Shown: positions 1 to 10,855 of the stretch, in pieces
How positions within the stretch are numbered: position 1 is the stretch's first letter
Layout: every line of letters begins with the position of its first letter
The notes under the pieces: generated by a model
What the model saw: the letters and a program-made list of their open reading frames with translations, nothing else
The model's database searches: none
Told to the model about the DNA's origin: nothing
Translations under genes and position numbers: made by a program
Assembly: GCF_020906515.1 (NCBI RefSeq)
Contig: NC_085851.1
Coordinates: 2,418,001-2,482,000 of the forward strand
Length of the DNA: 64,000 nt
Direction: 5' to 3'
From: Vanrija pseudolonga
Taxonomy: Eukaryota > Basidiomycota > Tremellomycetes > Trichosporonales > Trichosporonaceae

Positions 1-357
1 GTTGAGGTTGCCGAGGGACGCGTGCGAGCGGTTCGACATGAGGCGCTTGGCGATCGTGTCGACGGGGTGGAAGACGAGGAGCTCGGCGATGCCTGCGGTG
101 GGTGTGAGCTAGTGCATGCTGGGCTGGCGGGGGCTGGGCCGCGGGGGAGGAGGGAGGGGCGTGGCTGCGCCATCTCGGCGCCGGCGTCGCCATCACTTGG
201 CCGTCGCCACACCTCGGCGCCATCACTCGTCGGCCCCGCTCCCATCATCACACCCGGCCGGCTGGATTTTCGCAGTCGTGCCAAACTTACCCGACGTGCC
301 CGAGCCCAGGATACGAGCGGTGCCGCTCTCGCGCTTGAAGTCGCCAGGGGGGGACAT
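1..357 (-). CDS. GGC1: Mitochondrial GTP/GDP carrier, N-terminal part (cut by window start)
   Basis: Exons are 291-357 and 1-92 on the minus strand, with a 198-base intron between them; the gene runs on past position 1. The visible protein starts MSPPGDFKRESGTARILGSG and continues with GIAELLVFHPVDTIAKRLMS. This matches the first repeat of the mitochondrial carrier family, whose signature is PxDxxxxR/K, here HPVDTIAKRLMSN. Among carriers the wording is closest to yeast Ggc1 (Yhm1), which has a GI-E---FHPVDTI-KRLMSN segment. That protein exchanges GTP for GDP across the inner mitochondrial membrane and affects iron homeostasis. Only about 53 residues are visible, so another member of the subfamily cannot be fully excluded. 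Confidence 0.75.
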
Positions 358-882
358 GGTGGTGCTTCTTTTGGTGATCTAGGGGGGTCTAGAGAAGGGG
401 ATAGAGAGGAGTGATGGGCGCTGTTGTCGGTGCTGCCTTTTTTCTGTGTACCCACAGACCGAGTCGTTATCCGAAAGTCTCTCTGGTTGCTGATATCTCC
501 CCACGAATCAAGTTGGCGGGGAACAGCGTCCAGTGCCCAGTGACGGCCAGGCACGCGCATACAAAAGTCGTTCACCCACTCACGGGCATCCTCGGAGCGG
601 ACAAGCGGCAGCGGCCCGGCATTTCCCTAGGCGGCCACGTGGATTTGACACCGCGCCACTGGCGGGATTTTTCGGGGAATGAGTCCTGGGTGGGGGACGT
701 CGTCCTGGCTGAGGACGCTGGGCATAGTGAGGGCAGAGGACGGAGCCAGACTGCAGCCAGGCAGGCTCTGCCAGCCGACGACCACTCGCTCCCCCTCCCT
801 GCCTCCTCCGCCGCGCTCGACGTCGACCTCAACACACTCGCTCACCACCCAACCCCCCTCTCTCCCCACTCACCCCCAAAAG
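358..882. other. Intergenic region between divergent GGC1 and ATP17
   Basis: This divergent promoter region has no convincing coding sequence. The stretch before 883 is a C/T-rich leader, common upstream of starts in this window. I see no clear TATA box. Confidence 0.6.
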
Positions 883-1667
883 ATGTTCGCCTCCGCCGCC
901 CGCCGCTCCCTCACGGGCCTCATCCCCCCCAAGATCGCCACCCCTGGCGCCGTCGTGCGTGTCGGCGTGGGCAGCGCCCGGACTCCGAGCGCTCCCGAGA
1001 ACCACAAACCAAGCAACTACTAACCACCACAGTCGTCGGGCACCACCTCGGCCCGCACCCAGGCCGTCATCGACTTCTACTCCAAGCTCCCCAAGGGCCC
1101 CGCTACCGAGGTCTCGGGCGGCATCCGCGGCCGCTACTTTGAGGGCAAGAACGCCTCGGGGTTAGTCTTGGCGAGGAGGAGGTTGAAATGGGCGATGCGC
1201 GCGATGGGGTCTGGGTTGGAGTCGTTGGGACTGGCAACGACGGGATTGCGAGCGGCGCGGCGGCGGTACGGCGTGCTCTGCGTCGTGTAGATCGCGGCCC
1301 TCCCGCTGCAACTCTCGTCGCGTCAAGTCCCAGCCAACCAGTCCGCCATTTGCGTCATTGCCGCATCTCGACCCCTCGTCCTCCGGCCACTTCACCTGCT
1401 AACACTGCACAGCAAGCCCATCCTTGCCACCATTGGTGCTCTCTTCCTCATCGGCTACACCATCGACTACCAGAGTGCGTTGTTTTGGCCTTGTTGTGGC
1501 CGCGCGTCGCTGACTTTGCTCCCCTCCGACCTGCTCGACTCGTTCACGTCTCCGCCTCACTCGCGACTGTTTTTCACCGTCTCCAGTGCACCTCAAGCAC
1601 CACAAGGTGAGTTGGTGACCCCTGTCGCGCGGCAACAACTGACACGCTGCAGAACGGTGCCCACTAA
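883..1667 (+). CDS. ATP17: F1Fo ATP synthase subunit f
   Basis: Five exons, 883-954, 1033-1160, 1413-1474, 1587-1606 and 1653-1667, give a 98-residue protein. It reads LIPPKIATPGAV near the start, then FYSKLPKGPA, GRYFEGKNASGKP, one membrane helix (PILATIGALFLIGYTIDY) and a basic HLKHHKNGAH end. Yeast Atp17 has the same order: LIPPKV, FYKSLPQGPAP, KYFDGDNASGKP, a helix and HLRHHK. The subunit sits in the Fo part of the inner-membrane ATP synthase near the dimer interface. The first residues (FASAARRS) look like a mitochondrial presequence. The last two coding exons are only 20 and 15 bases. All phases close, which supports the model strongly. Confidence 0.9.
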
Positions 1668-2320
1668 GCGCATTAGAGAGTATGCTGAGCGCGGGATGCA
1701 TTAAGATGGAAACGGCGTTGGGGGAGTTGGTGTGTCAAGCAAGTCACGAGGGCATGCTAGGCGCCGCACGCATCAGCGGCTGCCGCACGCCGTCGCCATG
1801 TGCATCGAGTCTGGCGTTAGCAGCGGTCGTTTGAGGTTGAGATTGTCCGAGAAGGGGTCGAGTTGAGACGAGTTGTGATCGATGACGGAGACGGAGGTTG
1901 CCGGTGAAACGACGATGGAAGGTGAACCGGGCGTGTGCGTGAAACGTGGTGCGGTGGGCGTGTGGTGCGAGCGAGCGAGCACGAGCTGGCCGTGGGTGTG
2001 GGCGTGCGTGCGTGCAGTGTTGTTGCCGTCGTCCGTCGTCGTCGCTTGCACCCATGCATTCTAGGCTACAGCGGCAGCGGGAGGCGCGATACAATAGATG
2101 CGGCGTTGTGTTGGCGGCGGCGTAGAAGGGAGGGCACGCAGGTGGTGTGATGGTCGGTCGCGGCCCAACCCGCCCCTAGTGTCAGTGGTCGTCTCGTCGC
2201 TATGACGCACAGTCCTCCCTCCCCTCCCTCACCCCCTCCCGCACTGCAGAGCACGGCATCGACCATGACATGTCCCAATGCATCATCATCTCGTCGTATC
2301 GAACGCACTCACTAACCACC
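1668..2320. other. Intergenic region
   Basis: This holds the 3' flank of ATP17 and the promoter and leader of the next gene. It is GT- and C/T-rich without a supportable gene. Confidence 0.6.
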
Positions 2321-4674
2321 ATGGCGCCGCCCAAACCGGACACGCAGAGCGTCGTGCTCATCCTCGGTGGGTCGGGTGGTGTTTGGCGCAGGCAGGACAG
2401 AGGGGCGGAGCATAATGCTCCGACCAGCACCAGGCTTGATTGACACAAGCGCACTCACTCGCCCGCGCCGCGCCGCGATGGCCCAGCACCCCCCAGCGAG
2501 CTGACACCACAGGCGGCACAACGACCGTCGCGCGCGCTCTCGCGACGTATCTTCTTGAGGGGGACGAGCCGCGGGCCCAGGTGAGTGAGCGGGGGGGCGA
2601 CGGCTCCGTCATCGCTGGCTGGCGTGATTCCAGTAACGACAGCATGCCGCAGCATGCCAGCACGCACCGTCCATGCCGACAACAGCTGACCCAACCCAGT
2701 TCGTCCGCCTAGGTGCGCTGTCATCATGCAATGACAACGACAACGAAGCTGACCCCCACTCCCACCCACAGCCGACCGCTTCTCCGTCAACCCGCCAACG
2801 ACGTGCGTCCAGCTCGGTCCGTGCGCCCTGCGTGAGGCTGACCACACACACACTTGACAGGTACATTGACAAGCCGTTCCTCGAGCTATTGAAGGACCCC
2901 GCCGGGCGGCTCGAGTACCGCCAAGTCAACCTCGGCAACGTCGAGCGCCATGCCGAGCTGTTCACTCCGCCTCTGGAGCGCGCGGGGGCCGAGACGGGGT
3001 GGACGCATTTCGATCTCGTGTTTGACTTGACTGGCGAGATGGGGTTCGATAAGCCGGAACTGGTGAGTGCGATGCGAGGCGCCGAGCGCCGAGCGGCGCG
3101 CGATCGAACGAGTGTCCTTTGACGGCGTCGACCGTCCGTCTGGTTTGGGCAAGGCAGCGTGCACGAGCAGCGGCGAGCGTCCTTTGAGCAACCCCATCTG
3201 ACTCCCCCCGCAGCTCTTCATCACAAACACGTACCAGCTCGCCCTCTCGCTCGCGACCTCGGCGTCCAAGCTCCCGCCCGAGCGCCAACCAAGCGCGTAC
3301 GTGCGCCTCCAGCAGCCGTTCTACGACATGAAGTCGCTCGCTGGTGCGGGGCATGCCGAAAGCGACAAGCTCAAGCCTGACGGCGTGCGCGGGCGCTGGT
3401 GGCATGAGACGCTGCGCGGCATCGCGCAGATCCCGCACCTCAACTTTGGCGTCGTGCGCTCCGCCGCGTGGTACGGGCCCGGGGTGTGGGATACCGAGGT
3501 CGTGCCGCGCTTGGTGGTCGGGCACGTGTATTCTTATCTGTGAGTCCGCGAGTCCGCGAGCGCAGCGAGCGTGCGAGCAGGCTCAGCCTGCAGGCTGAGT
3601 AGTGCCGAGACGAAGGGCCTTGCTGATATCGATGGCAGTGGCGAAGAGATGAAGTTCTTGTACAAGTAAGTTGTCAGCTTTGGGTTCATGGCGCGGGCAC
3701 AGGAAGACATGGTGGCCGCGCACCCGTCATCCGCTTGGCCCACATCCACCCCCGACACCTCCTTCACAATTCTCCGCGACGCACACAACCCGGCCCACCG
3801 GGAACGCTGCGACACGCCCGCCCTCTGCTAACCCCCGACGCAGTGCCGACCTCCGGATCAACACGGTCCACGCCGTCGATATTGCCCAGGCCCTCTACCT
3901 CACCGGCTTGTGGCTCGCCGCCACGCCGCGAGACCAGGCGCTCAAGGAGGCCGGCGCGCCGCTCCCGTTCCCCTTCAACCCCCCGCCGGCGTCGGCCTTC
4001 TCGCTCAACTCGCACAAGCGCACGTCGTCCTTCACCGACACGTGGAAGACGGTCAAGACGGTCGTGCCCGAGGGCGAGCAGGTCACGGCTCCACTGTTCA
4101 ACGTCACTGATGACGAGGATTCGACGCAGGGAAGCCTCGCCAAGGCAGTCGCCGCCGTCTGGGGTGTCAACTTTGGGTTCCTGAGCTCGACAGTAGCGAC
4201 CCTCGTTCAGCAATTTGCCAAGGTGCGTGGCGGTTTGCCAGGGTTAGTGGCAGGGGGGCGAGAGAACTGATTTGGGCAGACCGACTTTAATGAGATGGTC
4301 GAGGATGTCAATGAGAAGGTAGGTGGACGTGTTGGTGTGGCAGTGCCGTTGCGTAACCGCGCTCACACCACGCGCCAGCACGTCGAGGCATGGTCGCAAA
4401 TGCTAGCCAAGTCGGACCCGCCTATCGAGTCTACGCCGATCTCGCCGTTCCTTGACGCTCACGCATTCCGAAGTGAGTCCATGAGTCGCGTTCACGACAC
4501 ATGCCGCGGCCACGGCGATCAGATTACTGACACACGACGCGTTCAGAAATGGCAATCCACTTGGATGGCTCGAAAGCGCGACGCGTTTTAGGTTACAAGC
4601 CTGCGAGGCCGCGGGTGCAGGTCGACGAATTAAAGACAATTGCCCAGGGGTTCCAAAAGGACAACATTTGGTAA
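2321..4674 (+). CDS. NAD-dependent epimerase/dehydratase-like (SDR fold) protein
   Basis: Eleven exons give 450 residues: 2321-2366, 2513-2580, 2700-2712, 2772-2802, 2861-3062, 3214-3539, 3639-3665, 3844-4222, 4280-4318, 4379-4472 and 4547-4674. The start VVLILGGTTTVARALATYL is a beta strand plus a nucleotide-binding loop, with GGTTTVA in place of the classic GxxGxxG. DLVFDLTGE and LFITNTYQLALSLA look like Rossmann strands 4 and 5. DLRINTVHAVDIAQAL and VLGYKPARPRVQVDEL are typical of the C-terminal half of extended SDRs, where the substrate is bound. A clear catalytic YxxxK is not obvious, so the reaction and substrate are unknown. The start is the first ATG in frame with the Rossmann strand. 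Exons 3 and 7 are very short (13 and 27 bases). Confidence 0.75.
3582..3599. repeat. Perfect 18-bp palindrome inside intron 6 of the epimerase-like gene
   Basis: CTCAGCCTGCAGGCTGAG equals its own reverse complement. It lies in the intron 3540-3638, next to a short direct repeat (GAGTCCGC twice at 3542-3557). Confidence 0.85.
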
Positions 4675-5488
4675 GTAGGCTAGCTACTTGTGTTGTGTGG
4701 GGTGGGTCAGTTGGGTCCAGTAGGTCCAAAGTGGTAGCCCCGGCTCCTCGACCCACGGGGCAGGGGCAGTGTGCTACGAGGTGTGCACGACGGGCATCAG
4801 ACTAGACGCGGGAACCGGAACGGAGACAACGGGAGGTGGTGTGTTCCGGTCGAAAAGGAGGGTGGCTGCGGAAGGAGGGAGGGCTGCGCGGGGGTGTGTG
4901 TGTCTAGTATCCTTTGCTGACGAGTCCCCCAGGCCGACACTGTCTTAGAGAGAGGGGGGCTTTACTGCGCGCGCATTCATCTGCATGAGAGAGAGTAGAG
5001 ATCTGGAGGTAGTGGGTGTTCAAGGTTGTGTGCATAAGGTTTCTGTTTGTAGAGTGATGCATTCTGGAGAGTTGACAGACTGAGCCAAGTCGCGACCCCC
5101 GTTGTGTGTGGCGTCGCGGCGCGTAAGGCGAGCAAGTTCAGGGAAAGAGCAGTCGCGCCAGGGCACACCTTGTTGCCCCCCTCTGCTCTTGTGCCGTGGC
5201 CCTCTTCCGGTGAACCCTGAAATGATGCCCCTGGCCGTCCCTGTCCATGCCAACGTTACCGTTACTGGGAGCCGAGTTTGGGTGCCTTCCTTCCTTCCTT
5301 CGTTGCTTTTGTCTCTCTGCTCTGGTGGTCAGCGGCGACTGAGCTGCTGCTGCAACTGTTGTCTCAACGACACAACACACACGCAACCACCACCAACAAC
5401 ACTCTCCTTCATGTCTTGACGCTCTTTTTAACAACAACAACACCACCAACACCCGCCGCGCACCACTACCACCACACTCACCCCAACC
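4675..5488. other. Intergenic region with C/A-rich leader
   Basis: This holds the 3' flank of the epimerase-like gene, then about 500 bases of G/T-rich sequence. The last 150 bases (CAACA and CCACCA tracts) resemble the 5' leaders of other genes here. No gene seen. Confidence 0.6.
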
Positions 5489-7240
5489 ATGGCGGACAAC
5501 GCCGCCGGAGGAGGAATCATCGTCGGCGGAGGCGGCGCAGTCACGGCCGGCCTGCCGCCCACGCCCAAGCCGCCCTCGGCCAAGACGACGACCATCGCGC
5601 CCATTGGCGTCGCGCCGTCCATCTCGCCCACGACGACAGTCTTGCCCCACACGCCTGCGCCGTCAAGCGTAGCGCCGACGATTGACCCGCCGCCGCCGTC
5701 CTCGGCAGTATCGAGCCCGTCCTCGCTCCCGCCGCCACTCGCGTCGTCGTCTTCCTCGCCCTCACCCCTTCCTTCCAACTCGACCTCTCTTGACCTGTCG
5801 TCGTCCTCTGTCGCGCCGTCCGGCACCTCGATCCCGGCATCCTACACGCCCAAATCGGGCAACGGGCTGCCCTTCTCCACGCCCGTGCTTGTCGGTGTCA
5901 TCGTCGGCGGCGTGGTCCTCATCGCCTCCGTGCTCGGCTGCTGCTGGCTCTTCGCGCGGCAGCGCAAGCGGCGCGGTGACGACGACGACGCGTTCGGCAT
6001 GGGCATTGAATGGCGTCGCTCAAACGCAGGATACACGCGCTCAGACGACGCCGCGGCTGCGCAGCAGCAGCAACAAAAGCAGCAGCGCCCGCTCCCGACC
6101 TCCACTATCCCGCGCCACGCACTGACGAGCCACGAGGCGCGCGACAGCGTCGTGCGCTCCGGCGCCGCGGCACGCAACGCCAATGCGCACGCGCAGGCCC
6201 TCGCGCCCCCGCAGGCATTCTACCGCTCCGAGTCCAACGACCGCGCCAGCACCGCCTGGACGGACAACTCGGAGATGGACGTCTGGGCCGTCGCGGGCAG
6301 CACGGCCGGCGCGCGCACCATGAGCACCGTGAGCCGCCCCAACTCTGAATACTCGCTCGAGCACGACCCGGGATCGACGTGGTCCGCGCACGACCACGGC
6401 ACGTTTGGAGGTGCCGCCAGCCACCCTGCGTTCCTGCCGCCCATGGGTGGTGGCGGCGGCGCGGTGCGCCCAGCGCCTGGCAGCGCCGTCCGCTCGGCGA
6501 GCGCGCCGTTCGTCAACTCTGTACATGGCAGCACGGCGGGATACGACGTCGGGGGTACATTCAACGGCTACCCGTTAACTTCGGCTGGTGCGTCCACCTT
6601 TGGCGGATACGCGGCCAACGAGGGGACTTTCGGCGGCTCGCAGACGGGCACGTACGTGTCTACGACGTCCTCTACCGCGGCGTCGGTCAACGGGGCGACT
6701 GGACCGCACACGGCTGTCGTCGCGCGCCGGCCCCTGCCGCCGAGACTGGTCGTCGACGCCAAGGGCGGGCAGTGGTCCGAGCCCAGCTCGGCGCTTTCTC
6801 CCGCGCCGTCGTCGTCAAACGCGGCGTACTGGTCCAACACTGGTCCAAGCCCATCATCAGAATACCAGGCGCCGTACGCGACACGCATGGCGCCACGCTC
6901 GGGCCTCGCGTCGGCCGCGTCATCCCCAGCAACGTACACTGGCGGCTCGGCCGTGCGCCCACTCGTGCAGGGCTTTGTGCGCCCGATGCCCGTGGCGGCC
7001 GTGAACGCCAACCAGCTCGACCGGCCCTCCGCACTGCCATACACGGCCGGCAGCTCCCCCGAGCCCTCGCCTACCGCGCCCACGTCCGGCTCGTCCCTCT
7101 CCCGCGGCATGACCATCATCCGCCACGCCGACGCCGGCGTCGCGTTCCAGGACGCCGTGCCCCCGCACGACGACGACGAAGAGCTCCACCTCCCCCCTGC
7201 GTATGGCGACATTTACGGCGAGCCCGGACAGGCGAGGTAG
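5489..7240 (+). CDS. Single-pass membrane protein with Ser/Pro-rich ectodomain (unknown)
   Basis: One uninterrupted exon encodes 583 residues. Residues 1-130 are rich in Pro, Ser, Thr and Ala with no signal peptide. About residues 132-155 form one membrane helix (VLVGVIVGGVVLIASVLGCC), followed by a basic stop-transfer stretch (RQRKRR) and an acidic DDDD patch. The remaining 420 residues are low-complexity Ser/Gly/Ala/Tyr sequence with a poly-Gln run near 192. The layout resembles fungal cell-surface sensors and SKG6/AXL2-type membrane domains, with a glycosylated exterior, one helix and a long cytoplasmic tail. I recognise no conserved domain beyond the helix, so a sensor or polarity role is inference. 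It is one of the few intronless genes here. Confidence 0.75.
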   Translation: MADNAAGGGIIVGGGGAVTAGLPPTPKPPSAKTTTIAPIGVAPSISPTTTVLPHTPAPSSVAPTIDPPPPSSAVSSPSSLPPPLASSSSSPSPLPSNSTSLDLSSSSVAPSGTSIPASYTPKSGNGLPFSTPVLVGVIVGGVVLIASVLGCCWLFARQRKRRGDDDDAFGMGIEWRRSNAGYTRSDDAAAAQQQQQKQQRPLPTSTIPRHALTSHEARDSVVRSGAAARNANAHAQALAPPQAFYRSESNDRASTAWTDNSEMDVWAVAGSTAGARTMSTVSRPNSEYSLEHDPGSTWSAHDHGTFGGAASHPAFLPPMGGGGGAVRPAPGSAVRSASAPFVNSVHGSTAGYDVGGTFNGYPLTSAGASTFGGYAANEGTFGGSQTGTYVSTTSSTAASVNGATGPHTAVVARRPLPPRLVVDAKGGQWSEPSSALSPAPSSSNAAYWSNTGPSPSSEYQAPYATRMAPRSGLASAASSPATYTGGSAVRPLVQGFVRPMPVAAVNANQLDRPSALPYTAGSSPEPSPTAPTSGSSLSRGMTIIRHADAGVAFQDAVPPHDDDEELHLPPAYGDIYGEPGQAR

Positions 7241-7705
7241 TCTTGTCTCGCTCACTCACGAACGTACGAACGTCTCTTGGTCTTCTGGAATTCTACACTA
7301 CTACTACAACACCGTCATAACTCTGCCCCCTCACGCCACCAACCACATTGCACTGCATATACACTCCCTCACCCCTTCCCCGGGGATACCTGTACCATAC
7401 ACTATCGGGCAGGTCCCACACACGCACGCATGCACTAGCCACTGGCTGTTGTACCAACGACGACGCGACGGCGGCTGAGACAGGTGGCTGGGAGGTGGCG
7501 TTTACTGACTAGGCCAGGTCGTCTGGCGACAGGTCGGCCGAACAACTGCTGACGTGTTCGTCTTCGCTGCACGAGCGCAATTCACAGTATACGTGCATCT
7601 CTTCTGACTTTCTGTACTATCACATGGGGGCAATGCAGATGGTGGTGATGGGGGCCAGAGGCGCCACCCTGGACTGGACCGACTTCACAAAGATTGTGCG
7701 TGCGC
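7241..7705. other. Intergenic region between convergent genes
   Basis: This is the shared 3' flank of the membrane protein (ends 7240) and REC8 (stop at 7706). Nothing else seen. Confidence 0.6.
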
Positions 7706-10417
7706 TTACTCCGCGGCCATGGGGCGAGGAGCGATGCGGATGGTGATGGGCTGCTCGGTCGGCGGCTCGTCCTCGTCGTCGTAGTCGAGGACCTGACGCT
7801 CCGGCTGGTGCACGGACAGAATCGCCTTGGTCGCGAGCGCTTGGGTCAGCGTGAACTTGTGGCAGACTCACTGAGGCAGTTGTAGAATGCAGCCGCTGCC
7901 ACACGCTTCGTGGCGCCGCGGTCCACGAGTTCGTCAAACTCGAGCTCGTCGACCTCCTTGCGGATCATCTCCGTCTCGACGAATGTGAAGAAGCTGCGGC
8001 ACTGCGTCTCGAGCGTCGCGAGCATGACGGGGCTGAACGGGTTGCGGTCATTCTCGTCGTAGAGCTGCGAGGCGCTGACGTTGTGGTCTGGCACTGATGG
8101 GTCAGCTCAGCAATACTCCGTGGACCCACGCTCCCGGTCATCGTCATCATTTCCCTTGAACAGCATCAGCTCCTCGTCGTCGGCCATGTGACTGAGGAGT
8201 GAGCCGGAGCGGGAACGCTGACGAGGACGATTGACTGAGCCGCTGATCGACTTCTTGGCGTTTCCAGAGCGAATGCTGATGGTGTTAGCTTCGAAGCACG
8301 TCGGGTTAGCTAACCGCTTCTCCAGTGGAGTCATGAGACTGATGCGCGCGCTCATCGGTGTGATGCTGGAGCGAAGACCGTCGGGGTAGTCGAGGCCTCC
8401 AAAGTCGCTCGAGGCGACGCCGTCCCACTGGGCTTGTCAGATCTGCGACAAATGGTCACTTACCGGAAGCTGCTGGCTGTGCTGGGAGAAGCGACGGCCG
8501 ACTTCATCGGGCACTTCGCTGGGGGTGCGACGGAAGAATGCGTCTTCCGAGCCGGGCAGCTGGAGGTCGTTCTGTCGCAAGTAAGCGCTTGGCGCAGTTT
8601 GTCATTCACCATCTCCATGAAAGGAGCATCGTCGATCATGTGCATCTCGCCGAAGACGTCCGTGGGGTTCTGTGGGGGACGCTCTTCCAGGCTTGGTGAC
8701 TTCTCGGGCGTCGTCTTGGAGCTGCTGGGGTTCTCGGCGTCGATCTCCCAGCCGAACTTGGGTGGCTGGGCCATTGTCGCGAACAAGGCGGCCATGTCTT
8801 CGTCAAGGACTGTGCTCGTCAGCTTCAACACGGGACTGCTAAGCTGACAGGTGATCCAGAGACCGGCGCCATCCACCATAGCCTTGGCCTTAATGTCGAG
8901 TTCCTTGTCACGCTTCTTGGCCTCCACGGCCGTCTTCTGCCGGGCCATCTCGGCTTCGTAACCTCCAAAGTTGGTCTGGTTGAGGTTGAACTCGATGTCC
9001 TTGGTGGTCAGCTTTATTCCCAGTTTGCCCCTCACCTCGTCGAATGTAACACGCTTGACCTTCTTCTTGCGAGTCTTCTTGACCTTTGGGTCGACCTTAA
9101 GATTCTCCTCGACGTCAGAGGCAGTCTCGCTGCTCTCATCGTCTGCAGTCTTCCTCTTCTTTATGGCGCTCTTCAGGGGCGACACCTGGTTCAGGTTGTC
9201 ACTGCGGCTCTTCAGCTCATGCCGAACAGCGCTCTGCCTCACTGGTTGAAGTTCATGTCCAGCATGCCAAAGTCCCCGGGACCGTCAAACATGTTGCCAC
9301 CGGCACTGAAGTCGTCGCTAGGGGGCATGAAGAGGTCCGCGTCTAATCCGAGGTCCATTGGCTCAAACTCCTGCTGGTCGAGCGCGTCCTTGAGAATCGA
9401 GTCGAGGTTGCTATCGTCGTCACGGTCGTGGCTGTAACCGCGGTGGTGGAGGTCCTGGGATCCTGCAAAGAGCGGGGTGCCTTGATGTTAGCCCAGATCA
9501 CTGCCAGTCCTCCCCACCAGTGCGCCTGCGCTTGCGGTTCACGCGGCCAGTATGGTCCTCCCCATCTTCGTCATCCTCGTCCTCACTCTCCTCCTGTGTC
9601 GGCTGAGTCGGGAGGGACGATAACTTGGAGCTTGCACGGCGCTTGCGGTTGTTCGCCACTGGGCCAAAGTTCGGGTCGTTCCAGTTCTGCGAGGTTAACT
9701 TTCTCCGTCGATGGCAGTTCGACTCACGATGAACTCGAAGTCAAAATTGGTGATGGCGTCGATGTCGGGGTTGAAAGCGGCGAAGGTGATCTGGTCGATC
9801 CTGGGAGGTTAGCTGTGCACTGGATCCCTTTTCCAGCTCACCGGCTGATACCTCCTCCGGGGAGGTCAATGCCACCGTTGTTGGGGCCCTTGCCAGTGGC
9901 GAGTGACGCCTCGGAGCGACGGAGGAGCGTGTGGAAGTTCTGCACCTCCTATGGTAGAGTCAGTGACCTTCCCTCGCGACCGTCTCCCCTACCGCAGCAA
10001 AGATGCCATAATTGCGGCCGTAGACACTGTTTTGTGAGCATCAGAGCTGATACCACTCACACCGCAGCTCGATGCTCACCGAGTAACGCCGACAAGTAAA
10101 TGACTGCTCAAGCGCAGTGACATGGGCTCGGGCGGCTCGGCAATATCGTCGCACACGCGTGAAATCTTCACATTGGTGATGGCCTTTGAGTTGCGTCCGA
10201 GCTTCTTGTCTCGCGGGCCGAGGGTGCCCATGAGCCTGAGTGTGTGAGTGAGGAGGCGAAGGGGGTCATTGTGGCTGGTGCGAATAGGCGCCGAACTCAC
10301 CAAATGATGCCCAGGCTGTGTGCGTGTGTGTCAGTGATGGCGAGCAAGGGTGTAACGCTCCAGGGGCACTCACTTGGACCCCTTTTTGGTTATTATGAAG
10401 TCTTCGGGGTAGAACAT
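7706..10417 (-). CDS. REC8: Meiotic cohesin kleisin Rec8
   Basis: Fourteen exons (minus strand) give about 710 residues: 10374-10417, 10301-10315, 10080-10235, 9993-10026, 9842-9948, 9728-9800, 9518-9686, 9243-9462, 8610-9201, 8464-8571, 8315-8427, 8130-8275, 7872-8093, 7706-7839. The N-terminus starts MFYPEDFIITKKGSNLGIIW, continues ISRVCDDI, and has SLRLSSHLLVGVTRVYGRN. This is the Rad21/Rec8 N-terminal domain that binds the SMC3 neck. The C-terminus has KRVAAAAFYNCLTLATKAIL, the kleisin winged helix that caps the SMC1 head. The Rec8-type N-terminus (no WxxAHWERKL block as in mitotic Rad21) favours the meiotic paralogue. The middle is acidic and disordered, as expected for separase-cleaved kleisins. 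Introns of 32, 38, 39 and 41 bases occur, and the 39-base one (8276-8314) keeps frame if retained. Confidence 0.82.
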
Positions 10418-10855
10418 GGCGGGTGGTGATGATTTTGGGCAATGAGAAGAGGATTGATGAGAGTGACAGCGAGAAGTGGGAAAGGTTGTGAAGAGGAGAA
10501 AGGGGGGAGACGAGGTTGGGTGGCAAGAGGGAAGACGGGCGGTTGAGTCAAGGCAGCCTGGTGCTACTCCTGCATGTTGCACACCGCACGCTGCGCCCCT
10601 TCTCGACACACGCGACGCGCATCATTCTGGATGGTAGGACGCGTCGCCGCCGCCGCGAGGCCGCGAGGGAAGGCGGTCCGTGCGTAAAGTGCAGCGTGAA
10701 TGCCACTTTGCCACTCAGCATCCTAAACGAGAGGGATCGAACAAATTCGACACCACCAATCGTCTCTGGTGGCAAGAGCACAAGGTCCGTCCATCCAACT
10801 TGATTGTGTGTTTGTCATTCATCTTCCTCATCATTCTTGATCACCAACGCGCAAC
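10418..10855. other. Divergent promoter region between REC8 and the CCCH gene
   Basis: About 440 bases separate the two start codons. No gene or clear TATA box seen. Confidence 0.6.
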
